64,000 nt of DNA from Pseudomonas koreensis (GTDB taxonomy: Bacteria; Pseudomonadota; Gammaproteobacteria; Pseudomonadales; Pseudomonadaceae): assembly GCF_025447595.1 (NCBI RefSeq), contig NZ_JAOEJU010000032.1, positions 1 through 64,000 of the forward strand, given 5' to 3'. Of this stretch, positions 25,168 to 34,200 are shown one piece after another. The notes below the pieces were generated by a model. The model did no database searches, was not told the origin of the DNA, and saw only the letters and a program-made list of their open reading frames with translations. Position 1 is the stretch's first letter; every line of letters begins with the position of its first letter. The position numbers and the translations under genes were made by a program.

Positions 25168-27233
25168 GCGGCGGCTCCATCGATCATGCACGATCCTTCT
25201 CGACAGGCTTCGCAGATAGGGCAGAAATCTGCACCCAGCGTTTTGCTGTCGACCATCAAGGCGATTTGCGAGGGCGCTACCAGTGGCGGCAGAGGCGTCG
25301 GTGGCGCCAGGTCTTCAACGCTGTCGGGCAGCAGAATCGGCGCGCGTAAAAAGGCCGTCGGAGTACCGCCGATCAGCAGGTCGCTGCTACCAAAGAGACC
25401 ACCGTGATCAAGCACAAAATGCTCGCCACCGACTTTTAGACTGATGCTTTTTCCGGCCTCCAGTACCAGATGCTCGCCAGCGCTCAAACACACCGGCCCG
25501 GCCGCTTCGACCGTCAGTGACTGACCGATCCGTGTGTGGCTGTTCTGGCTGACATGCAGGTAGTCGCTGGCCTTGAGATGGGTCTTGCGATCACCGGTAA
25601 TGGCGCGCTGCTCTTCTGCGTGGAGCACGCTGACGCTGTTGCCCTTGATGGTTTCCCGGCGCTGGTTGCCGATGTCCAGGTGACTGTCGTGCTCGATCTT
25701 CTGCTGCAGATCGCGCTGGGCGCGCAGATAGATCAACTCCTGACCGGCGCGATCCTCGATCATCAGCTCATTGAAACCGCTGCTGTCTGGTGAGCTGCGG
25801 GAGCGAAACACACTGCGGGTCTTGTGCACCGGCAGCTCATAGGGCACCGGGTTGGCGCTGTTGGCCAGGCAACCACTGATCACCGGTTTGTCGGGATCAC
25901 CGTCGAGAAACGTCACCAGCACTTCCATGCCCACCCGCGGAATGATCACGCTGCCATGGGCATTTCCGGCCCAGTTCGTGGTGGTCCGCAACCAGCAACT
26001 GCTCTTGTCGTTGTGTTGGCCTTCGCGGTCCCAGAAAAACTGCACCTTGACTCGGCCATAGGCGTCGCAATGGATTTCTTCGCCTTCCGGGCCGGTGACC
26101 ACGGCGGTCTGGGTACAGCCGATGGAGGGTTTGCCGTAGTGCAACGGCGGGCGATAGATCGCATCCCACGTTGTGGCTTCGAAATGGTTGCGGTAGCCCT
26201 GGACGAAGTCGCTTTCATCCTTCAGGACGATATCGCTGCCGCTTTCTTCGAGCACTTGAGGCTGTTTGCCCTCGTGTTTGATTTCGGTCAGCAGCCAGAG
26301 GTCGTTCAAGGCCGGATCGGGGTGCCCGGACAACGACAGAAAATGCCCCGACACCAGCGCCGGTTCGTTACTGTCGCCCGAGCCCACGCGTTCATCGCTG
26401 CGATGGCGTTCCAGGATCCGTCGAGCGAGCAGTTTGCCGTGCTCTCGCTCGAGGATTCGTCCCGGATGGGCGTAGTCCTCCAGATCAGGTTGGCGGTTTT
26501 CGTTCGGTATTCGTGCGTCTGATTCCAGCGCGATGCGCGCCCTCTCGAAATCGTAGGCGCGCCGACTGGCGCGACTAGTACGGGTATTGAGCCCGCAATC
26601 GAAACGGTGGATCACCGGCCTGTCGGCCACCATCGCGTTGCGCAGTTTGAACAGGGTCGGCCGGGCCAGTCTGGGGAAGACGGTCTGGTCGTCGCCAAAC
26701 ACCAGCAGGTGCCTGTCGAGGCTGTGGCGGAAGTGGTAATGCAGACCGTCTTCCTGGCACAGACGCTGGATGAAGTGCAGGTCGGACTCGTTGTACTGCA
26801 CGCAATATTCACGATCCGGCAGGGCCTGGCCGATCTGGAACCGGTAGCCATCCGCGTGTATGCCATGTTCCTGAAGGATCTGCCCGATGATTTGCGCAAC
26901 GCTGCGGTGCTGAAAAATCCGCTGATTAAAGCGATGACCCAGATTCGCCAGCCATGGCGCGAGGGTCAGGTGGTATTGCGTCAGCCGGTGCCCGATATCG
27001 TCCCTTCCGATGTGCCGAATCTGTCCATGAACGCCATGGCCGTGGTCATCGAAGGCCAGAAAGGCCTGCCGGTGCATGAGGCCGGGCAGTTCGATGTCCG
27101 GTCTCGGGCTGACCAGTTTGACGTCGAAAGAGTAAGGCTGGCTGATGGATTCGGTGCCGGTGAAGGACAGCACCTGCAGATCGTGTTTAAAGGCGTCGGT
27201 GATGAGGCGCAAACGAGCATTGGCATTGAACAT
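25164..27233 (-). CDS. vgrG: VgrG, type VI secretion spike protein
   Basis: A 689-residue protein with the gp27/gp44-like N-terminal part (FNANARLRLITDAF, 'HYHFRHSLDRHLLVFGDD'), the gp5-like OB fold ('TAVVTGPEGEEIHCDAYGRV', 'WAGNAHGSVIIPRVGMEVL') and a beta-helix tail of the DUF2345 type. The last about 45 residues are unusual: proline-rich, then CPICEACREGSC, a four-cysteine tail. AAGGA precedes the ATG at 27233. It leads the effector operon. No structural T6SS genes are in the window, so this is an orphan vgrG cassette served by an apparatus elsewhere. Confidence 0.92.
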   Translation of the reverse strand: MFNANARLRLITDAFKHDLQVLSFTGTESISQPYSFDVKLVSPRPDIELPGLMHRQAFLAFDDHGHGVHGQIRHIGRDDIGHRLTQYHLTLAPWLANLGHRFNQRIFQHRSVAQIIGQILQEHGIHADGYRFQIGQALPDREYCVQYNESDLHFIQRLCQEDGLHYHFRHSLDRHLLVFGDDQTVFPRLARPTLFKLRNAMVADRPVIHRFDCGLNTRTSRASRRAYDFERARIALESDARIPNENRQPDLEDYAHPGRILEREHGKLLARRILERHRSDERVGSGDSNEPALVSGHFLSLSGHPDPALNDLWLLTEIKHEGKQPQVLEESGSDIVLKDESDFVQGYRNHFEATTWDAIYRPPLHYGKPSIGCTQTAVVTGPEGEEIHCDAYGRVKVQFFWDREGQHNDKSSCWLRTTTNWAGNAHGSVIIPRVGMEVLVTFLDGDPDKPVISGCLANSANPVPYELPVHKTRSVFRSRSSPDSSGFNELMIEDRAGQELIYLRAQRDLQQKIEHDSHLDIGNQRRETIKGNSVSVLHAEEQRAITGDRKTHLKASDYLHVSQNSHTRIGQSLTVEAAGPVCLSAGEHLVLEAGKSISLKVGGEHFVLDHGGLFGSSDLLIGGTPTAFLRAPILLPDSVEDLAPPTPLPPLVAPSQIALMVDSKTLGADFCPICEACREGSCMIDGAAA

Positions 27234-27394
27234 CCGTTGTTCCTTGTCCTGTGACAGATTCGGAACAACGCTAACAAGATGACCCACGAATTTATGTCGG
27301 ACGTTTCCCAATAAATTCGGTTTAAAGGCCCGGATTACAAAGGCTGTAGCCGTGGCCTACAGAATCGCCCTACAAGGTTTTGCAGGGTGGCGAA

Positions 27395-27706
27395 TCAGTT
27401 GAAGGAAATGCAGAAATAACCCAATTGCGGATCCCGCCCCATCGCCGGCACCCGTGACACGAAAATGTCCTCGACCCGGCCGAGTTCCGGCAGCTCCAGC
27501 GCGCATAAACCGTCGACGAACCCGGTCGGCACCAGGCTGTTGAATTCGAGGCAGAAGGGCATGCGCTCGCTGTAGCGGGTTTTTGCCGCGGGGACCTCAT
27601 CAAGGTGCTCGATCCGAATCGGCAATGCCGTGCCATCGGGCAGGTACAGCGTGCGTTGTTGTCCGAGCAACGGCTGGACGTGTTGAATCTGAACCGCTTG
27701 CAGCAT
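27395..27706 (-). CDS. Small DUF6916-like protein linked to the tail-collar gene
   Basis: A 103-residue protein with no signal peptide or membrane helix. Its sequence ('LYLPDGTALPIRIEHLDEVP', 'RMPFCLEFNSLVP', 'LGYFCISFN') resembles the small DUF6916-type proteins found next to tail-collar genes. Molecular function is unknown. TGGAG precedes the ATG at 8 bases. It lies 56 bases downstream of the tail-collar gene, with a terminator hairpin between, and upstream of vgrG on the same strand. I am moderately sure of the family and confident that it is a real gene. Confidence 0.65.
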   Translation of the reverse strand: MLQAVQIQHVQPLLGQQRTLYLPDGTALPIRIEHLDEVPAAKTRYSERMPFCLEFNSLVPTGFVDGLCALELPELGRVEDIFVSRVPAMGRDPQLGYFCISFN

Positions 27707-27721
27707 GGTCTGACTCCAGTG

Positions 27722-27757
27722 AAAAAAGAACGGCCGGGGGCCGTGAAGCCCCCGGCG
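27722..27757 (-). terminator. Rho-independent terminator after the tail-collar gene
   Basis: Nine-base-pair stem GCCGGGGGC (27733–27741) / GCCCCCGGC (27748–27756). On the minus strand it is followed by GTTCTTTTTTC. It would end or attenuate the tail-collar transcript before the DUF6916-like gene. Confidence 0.8.
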
Positions 27758-27762
27758 TTGGC

Positions 27763-28350
27763 TCAGTTGCGCGACGGGAACAGGCCGTTCAGGGCAACGC
27801 TGAAGTTGAGAACCAGGGCCGGGTTCAGGATCGGCAGTGGCTGGCTGCCGCCGGTGGAGGAAATGTCACCGGTGACGGTGGTGGTCACGCCTTTGAGCGG
27901 CACCGGTGTGGCGCCCTGGGCGTCGGAGTAAATGTTCGCGGAACCAGGGCCGCCGCCGGACGCGCCGATGTACGAATTGGTGGCGGTGGGCACGGTTGCC
28001 GGATTGCTGGCGGGTACTGCCAGCGACAAGGCCGTATTGGCGGTGAGACCGGTCATTGCGTGGGTGTGGTTGGGCATGTTGGCGATGGTGGCGGTGACGT
28101 TTTCGGTGCCGTACACCTGACCAATGACGCGTGGCGTCAGGCCCAGCCCGTTGCCTTGTGCGACGGGCACGCGACCTTGCAGGTTGGGCAGTTGAAAGTT
28201 GGTCGTGCCATTGCCGCCGTAGTAAGTGCCCAGCAAAGCGAACAACGCCTGGTATTGTGAGATGCCCAGAGTTTGCCCGTTGCACAAGGCCCAGCCACTC
28301 GGGGCGAAGTTGAAGGCGAACGGTTGAATCGTACCCATAAAGACTTCCAT
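27763..28350 (-). CDS. Phage tail collar domain protein (microcystin-dependent-protein-like)
   Basis: A 195-residue protein beginning MEVFMGTIQPFAFNFAP, the typical start of the family, with the collar motif 'GWALCNGQTL..YQALFALLG' at about residues 18–42 and 'NFQLPNLQGRVPVAQG'. The C-terminal half is rich in Thr, Ala, Ser and Asn, with 'TGDISSTGGSQPLPILNPAL'. Related proteins occur outside phages, often in clusters with M50/HlyD genes, and may form trimeric fibres at the surface. There is no Sec signal and no other phage gene nearby. It is transcribed divergently from the glycosyltransferase gene. Confidence 0.82.
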   Translation of the reverse strand: MEVFMGTIQPFAFNFAPSGWALCNGQTLGISQYQALFALLGTYYGGNGTTNFQLPNLQGRVPVAQGNGLGLTPRVIGQVYGTENVTATIANMPNHTHAMTGLTANTALSLAVPASNPATVPTATNSYIGASGGGPGSANIYSDAQGATPVPLKGVTTTVTGDISSTGGSQPLPILNPALVLNFSVALNGLFPSRN

Positions 28351-28590
28351 GGTTCCTCATCCTTCTGTTATGTGGTCGGCGCGCCGCGCGGTCGCCCTGG
28401 TTGTCGGGCCGGTCGAAACGTTGTGCTGACTCCTTCCTTTTGCGCGGGCAGGTCTCGCCAAGCCGTAGCGTAGACCCGGATCGACGGACTTGCCGGACGT
28501 CGTCGTGGCCGCGCGTCGACTTCGGCGCTGGCCTACAGTGTTCGCAGTAAAGGACGCAGTTTTTTGCCCGAAAATGCTGAGGGGAGGTTG

Positions 28591-30186
28591 ATGGAGTTCC
28601 TTCGCGAAACGCCGCTGGGGGATACCCAGGACCCGTTCGCCGCACCGAATGCCGGTGTCCGGCGCCTGTTGCGCTGGGCGCGCGAACACTGGTTGATACC
28701 GATCCTGCTGCTGGCTACCGTGGTACGTTTTTATGACCTGACGGCCGCCGCGATCTGGGGTGATGAAGGTTCGAGCCTGCTGCTGGCGCGCTATCCGCTG
28801 GACGGGATCTGGACGCACGCCGCGTTCGATGTGCATCCGCCGCTGTACTTCATGCTGCTGCACGGCTGGATCGGCGTGTTCGGCGACGGCATTCTGGCCG
28901 TTCGCAGTTTCAGTGCGCTGGCCGGCATCGCCACGGTCGGGCTGGGCGTGAGCCTGGTCGACCGGCTGGCCACCCGCCGCGCCGCAATCATCGCCGGGGT
29001 GTTGCTGGCGCTGCTGCCGACGGCGGTGCGCTACAGCCAGGAAGTGCGCATGTACGCGTTGCTTGGTTTGCTGCTGATCGGCGCGACGCTGGTGCTGGTC
29101 AAGTGGATCAGGCGCCCGCAGCGTCATCGCTATCTGCTGATCTACGCGCTGCTGATGACCGCTGCGTTGTACACCCACTATTTTGCCGTGCTGGCGGCGT
29201 TGAGCCACTGGCTGTATCTGGGGCTGATCCGGCTGTTGCCGGGTTATCGCCTGCGGCATCTCCAGCGCAAGGACTGGTGGCTGGCCAATCTGGCCATCGT
29301 CGTGCTCTACCTGCCGTGGTTGCCGAACCTGATTGACCTGCTGCAACACATGGACGCGCTCAAGGCCGGCGGCGATGTGGGCTGGGAAGATCCGGTGACC
29401 CTGTCTTCGCTGCCGTCGATGATCTGGCTGTGGCTGATCCAGGATGAGGGCGAGCAGTTGCCGTTGCTGCTGTTCGGGGGTGTGCCGTTGGCCTTGCTGG
29501 TGCTGGCGGCTGTCGCCGTCGCCCGGGATCGCAGCGTGAACCATGGCAGCGTCCTGCTGGCGCTCTACACCGGCGTGCCGTTGTTGCTGGTGTTCGCCGT
29601 GTCCTTTATCACGCCGGTGTTCATCGAGCGTTACCTGACCGCCTACGCGCTGGGGCTGCCGATGCTGGCGGCGCTGGGCATCGACCGCCTCTACACCCGA
29701 GTGCGCGTGCTGGCGGTGGCGGTGCTGCTGGCGCTGGTCGGAGTCGAGATGGTCGGGTTAAACACTAACACCACGGTCGACCGCAACGACCAGTTCAACA
29801 TTATGGTCGATTACGTCAACCGACACTTCGCCAGCGGCGACCGGATCGTCACCAGCGACATGCTCTGGTACCTCAGTTACGTCTATTACAACCGCACTGA
29901 CGCTCAAGTCCGGCTGTTTACGCCGCCCACCACCGGAGGTCGTTCGACTCGGCCGAACCACTACGGCTTCGGCACGCTGGTATCCGACGAGATTTATCTG
30001 GATCGGCTGAGCGAACTGCCGCCAGGCAGTGCCAGGGTCTGGTTGATTGGTGATCTGGACGCGGAGGTGCCGGACCCATTCCTGCCCTTGCCTGCGACTT
30101 GGCAGTTGCAGGATCAGGTGCAGGCAGGCGGGGCGAAAGCGCGACTTTTTTCGTTGCAGACGACCGAAGGATCAGGGCGAAAGTGA
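28591..30186 (+). CDS. GT39-like (ArnT/PMT) membrane glycosyltransferase
   Basis: A 531-residue polytopic protein with about 10–12 membrane helices. The GT-C catalytic loop is clear: 'AIWGDEGSSLLLARY' with the acidic pair DE, then 'DVHPPLYFMLLHGWIGVFG'. Such enzymes transfer sugars from polyprenyl-phosphate carriers to proteins or lipids on the periplasmic face. I start at the ATG at 28591, behind GAGGGGAGG; an in-frame TTG nine codons earlier is less likely. The sulfotransferase gene follows, and the tail-collar gene is divergent. Protein glycosylation is a possible role, which the sequence does not prove. Confidence 0.8.
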   Translation: MEFLRETPLGDTQDPFAAPNAGVRRLLRWAREHWLIPILLLATVVRFYDLTAAAIWGDEGSSLLLARYPLDGIWTHAAFDVHPPLYFMLLHGWIGVFGDGILAVRSFSALAGIATVGLGVSLVDRLATRRAAIIAGVLLALLPTAVRYSQEVRMYALLGLLLIGATLVLVKWIRRPQRHRYLLIYALLMTAALYTHYFAVLAALSHWLYLGLIRLLPGYRLRHLQRKDWWLANLAIVVLYLPWLPNLIDLLQHMDALKAGGDVGWEDPVTLSSLPSMIWLWLIQDEGEQLPLLLFGGVPLALLVLAAVAVARDRSVNHGSVLLALYTGVPLLLVFAVSFITPVFIERYLTAYALGLPMLAALGIDRLYTRVRVLAVAVLLALVGVEMVGLNTNTTVDRNDQFNIMVDYVNRHFASGDRIVTSDMLWYLSYVYYNRTDAQVRLFTPPTTGGRSTRPNHYGFGTLVSDEIYLDRLSELPPGSARVWLIGDLDAEVPDPFLPLPATWQLQDQVQAGGAKARLFSLQTTEGSGRK

Positions 30187-30235
30187 CTTAAACGGTTCAC
30201 CACTTTATTCGCGATAACGGTGGGTTTTTTAAGTC
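30186..30235 (+). terminator. Possible weak terminator
   Basis: Imperfect stem: ACTTAAA (30186–30192) pairs with TTTAAGT (30228–30234) and CACC (30198–30201) with GGTG (30219–30222). A run of six T lies in the downstream arm. It sits just after the glycosyltransferase gene, but its mismatches make it doubtful. Confidence 0.35.
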
Positions 30236-30323
30236 TGTTTTGCTCTTTATTGATATCAAAACACTACTAGTCGAAAGGGTATTGTTGGATTACGCTCGAC
30301 AGACAAAAGGACTTACAAATACG

Positions 30324-31169
30324 GTGAAGGGATTGCAGCAGTTCCACTTTATCTCCGGCTTGCCGCGCTCAGGTTCGACCCTCCTTTCTGCGATCCTTTT
30401 GCAGAACCCGCGCTTTCATGCCGGCATGACCAGTCCGGTCGGCGCGCTGTTCTCCGGTGTCCTTGAACAATGCAGCGCCGGCAGCGAATTCGGCGCGGTG
30501 ATCGACACCGACATGCGCCGTCGCCTGCTGCGCGGCCTGTTCGATTCCTACTACGCCGACAAGGCCGACAAACCGGTGGTGTTCGACACCAACCGCCAGT
30601 GGAGCTCGCGCCTGCCGGCGATCAATGATCTGTTTCCCAAAGCCAAGGTCATCGCCTGTGTGCGCAACGTCGCCTGGGTGATGGACAGTCTCGAGCGGCT
30701 GTACCGCGCCAATCCTTTCGAAAACACCAAGCTGTTCGGCGATGCGGTCGAGCGCAACACCGTTTACAGCCGCTGCGAAACCCTGGCCCAACGCAACCGT
30801 CTGGTGGGTTTTGCCTGGGCAGCGCTCAAGGAAGCTTATTACGGCGAGCACGCCGAGTCGCTTCTGATCGTCGATTACGACCTGCTGACCCAGGCCCCGG
30901 AGCGGGTGCTGCGGCTGGTCTACGACTTCATCGGCGAACCCTGGTTCGAGCACGATTTCGAGCACCTGGCCTATGACGCGCCGGAGTTCGACCAGGCCCT
31001 GGGCGTTGCCGGTCTGCACAAGGTCAAACCCAAGGTCGCCCTGGAGTCCCGGCGCACGATCCTGCCGCCGGACCTGTTCAAGCAATACGCCGATTTGTCC
31101 TTCTGGCTCGATGGCTCAGCCAGCGCTGCCAATGTCATTCGTATGAAGTCCGACGCCGCGATCAGCTGA
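30324..31169 (+). CDS. Sulfotransferase-family protein
   Basis: A 281-residue cytoplasmic enzyme with the PAPS 5'-phosphosulfate loop 'SGLPRSGSTLLSAIL' near residue 10 and the downstream 'FPKAKVIACVRNVAWVMDSL' that binds the 3'-phosphate. It should transfer sulfate from PAPS to a sugar, protein or metabolite. The start is uncertain: GTG 30324 keeps the usual short lead before the PRSGST loop, but TTG 30285 behind GAAAGGG is a real alternative. It follows the glycosyltransferase gene and ends in a strong terminator before the LEPR/DUF4347 gene. Confidence 0.8.
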   Translation: MKGLQQFHFISGLPRSGSTLLSAILLQNPRFHAGMTSPVGALFSGVLEQCSAGSEFGAVIDTDMRRRLLRGLFDSYYADKADKPVVFDTNRQWSSRLPAINDLFPKAKVIACVRNVAWVMDSLERLYRANPFENTKLFGDAVERNTVYSRCETLAQRNRLVGFAWAALKEAYYGEHAESLLIVDYDLLTQAPERVLRLVYDFIGEPWFEHDFEHLAYDAPEFDQALGVAGLHKVKPKVALESRRTILPPDLFKQYADLSFWLDGSASAANVIRMKSDAAIS

Positions 31170-31182
31170 TCGCGGCGTTTTT
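31154..31182 (+). terminator. Rho-independent terminator
   Basis: A perfect 24-base palindrome at 31154–31177 (arms CGCCGCGATCA / TGATCGCGGCG), which includes the sulfotransferase stop codon, is followed by TTTTT. It separates the glycosyltransferase–sulfotransferase unit from the giant repeat protein gene. Confidence 0.9.
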
Positions 31183-31224
31183 CATTGATGCGTCAACAAC
31201 TGTGTTCGAGTCCGGGTGAGCAAC

Positions 31225-34200
31225 ATGTGGTGGAGCAAGCAGAAGTCGCGGGTTACCGAAGGCCAACGGACGCTGGCGGCGCCCATGATCATGTCGCTGG
31301 AACCGCGCATGCTGTTCGACGGCGCCGTCGCGGCCACCGTGGCCGACACCGCCGCGGCCCAGCCCGACAGCCACCCCACTGCCGATGCGGCCAAGGCGCC
31401 GACCGCCGATCATCCGGTGGCGAGCAAAGACACCCACGGCCAGGCCGATGCCACGCCCGCCGCCAGCCCGGTCGCGGTGCCGGGGCAGAGCGTGGTGTTC
31501 GTCGATGCCCGGGTCAAGGATGCCGACAGCCTGCTCAAGGGCGTGGCCCCCGGCACACAAGTGGTCAAGCTCGATGCCGGCAAGGACGGTTTGCAGCAGA
31601 TCGCCGATTACCTCGACCAGCATCAGGGTGTGAGTTCGGTGCAGATCATCGCCCACGGCAACGCCGGTGACCTGTGGTTGGGCAACAGTTACCTGTCGGC
31701 CGACAACGTTGCCCAGCGCAGCGCGATCCTGGCGGAAATCGGCAAGGACATGAACGTCGGCGGCGACATCCTGATCTACGGCTGCTACACCGCCGAGGGC
31801 GATCGTGGCCTGAGCTTCGTCGACTCGCTGGCGCAATTGACCGGCCGCGACGTGGCCGCCTCGAACAACCGCACCGGGGTAGGCGGCGACTGGGATCTGG
31901 AGATCGCCACCGGCAACATCGAGAGCGCCAACGTACTGTCGACCCAGGCGATGAGCGAATACCAGTGGGGCCTGGCCACCTGGACCGCCACCAACAACGC
32001 CAACACCGGGGTCGGCTCGCTGCGCGCAGCGCTGGCGTCGGCGCAGAACGGCGACATCGTAACCTTCAGCAGCGGCATGACGGTGCAGCTCACCTCGGAA
32101 TTGCTGATCAACAAGAACATCACGGTCGATGGTGACCTGAACAACGACGGTGTCGCCGACGTTACGCTCGATGGCCAATACCGGACCCGAGTGGTGGAAA
32201 TCACCTCCGGCAGTACGGTGACCCTGGATGGTCTGGTCATCACCCGGGGCCTGGTTTCGGGCAACGGCGGTAATGGCGGCTACGGCGCAACCGGCGCCAT
32301 GGGCGGGGGGATTTTCAACGCCGGTATCCTCACGCTGAACAACGTCTCGGTTACCAGCAACGCGGCGGCCGGTGGCGGTGGCGGTGGCGGTGTTACCAGT
32401 ACCTACTCCGGCGGTGCTGGTGGTGGGGGTGGTGGTCTCGGTGGCCAGGGCGGCGGTCACGGCGGTTCTACCGGATCGGGGATTGGTACTTATGGTGGTC
32501 AGGCCGGCAGTGGCGGGGTCGGCGGTTATGGCGGCGGCTTTGACGCAACGAACATGGGCGGGCGTGGTGGCGCCAGCACTGGCGGTGCTGGTGGGCTGGG
32601 TACTTCCAACTACAGCAACGGCGGCAATGGCGGCACGGCCAGCAATGGCACGATTTCCATCGGCGGCGGCGGCGGCGGGGCGGGCTGGGACAAGGTCGGC
32701 GGCGCGGGCGGTAATGCCGCTGGCGGCATTTACAATGCCTCGACCGGCACCCTGAAAATCGTCGGCACTTCGGTGATCAGCAACAACCTCGGCGCCGGTG
32801 GCGGCGGCGGTGGTGGTGGCGGTTTTGGCAGCAACGCTTCCAACGGTGGCATCGCCGGGCGCGGCGTCGGCGCCATCTGGAACCAGGGCGGCACGGTGCT
32901 GATCACCGCCGCCAACTTCGCCACCATCAGCGGCAACGCCGCCGGCAGCGGTGCCGGTGGTGTGGCATTGGGCGGCGGCACGAACGGTACGTCACCGACC
33001 GCCGTCGCGGCGATTTTCAACAATGGCGGCACGCTCAACACTGCCTACGTGGAACCGCCGACCGCGACCATCGTGATGTCGGACACGGCCCTGAAAATCG
33101 GCGAAACCTCGCTGGTGACCATCACCTTCAGCCGGGCAGTCACCGGGTTTACCAACGCCGACCTGACCATCGCCAACGGCACGCTGACATCGGTCAGCAG
33201 CAGCGACGGCGGCCTGACCTGGACCGCGACTTTCACGCCGACCAACAACATTACCGACAGCACCAACCTGATCACCCTCGACAACACCGGGGTGACCGCA
33301 ATCAGCGACGGCGTGGCGGGTGTCGGCACGACCAGCTCGGTCAATTACGCGATCGACACTGCACGGCCGACCGTGACTATCGTGATGTCCGACACGGCGT
33401 TGAAGATCGGTGATACCTCGCTGGTGACCTTTACCTTCAGCGAGGCGGTGACCGGCTTCACCAACGCCGACCTGACCATCGCCAACGGCACGCTGAGCGC
33501 AGTGAGCAGCAGCGACGGCGGCATCACCTGGACCGGAACGTTCACCCCGACGGCCAGCATCACTGACACCACCAACCTGATCTCCCTGGACAAGACCGGT
33601 ATCGCTGACCTGGCCGGCAACGCCGGCAGCGGCACGACTGATTCGGCCAATTACGTCATCGATACCGTGCGGCCGACGGCGACCATTGTGGTGGCCGACG
33701 CCAATCTGGCAGTGGGTGAAACGTCGTTGGTGACCATCACCTTCAGCGAAGCGGTCAGCGGCTTCACCACCGCCGACATGACAGTGGCCAACGGCACCCT
33801 GACCGGCCTGAGCAGCAGCGACGGCGGCATTACCTGGACCGCCACGCTCACGCCGACCAGCAGCATCACTGACACCACCAACCTGGTCACCCTGGACAAC
33901 ACCGGAGTCGTCGATCTGGCTGGCAACGCCGGCAGCGGCACCACCAACTCCAACAATTACGCCATCGATACCGTACGCCCAACCGCGACCATCGTGGTGG
34001 CCGACAACGCCCTGAAAGTTGGCGAAACCTCGCTGGTGACCATCACCTTCAGCGAAGCGATCACCGGTTTCACCAACGCCGACCTGACCATTGCCAACGG
34101 CACCTTGACGGCGGTCAGCAGCAGCGACGGCGGCATTACCTGGACCGCGACGTTCACGCCGACCGCCAGCATCACCGACGCGACCAACCTGATCACGCTG

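Noticed and set aside
27763..28350. Prophage remnant
   Set aside because: Only the collar-domain protein is phage-like; no integrase, capsid, lysis or attachment site was seen, and the family is common outside phages.
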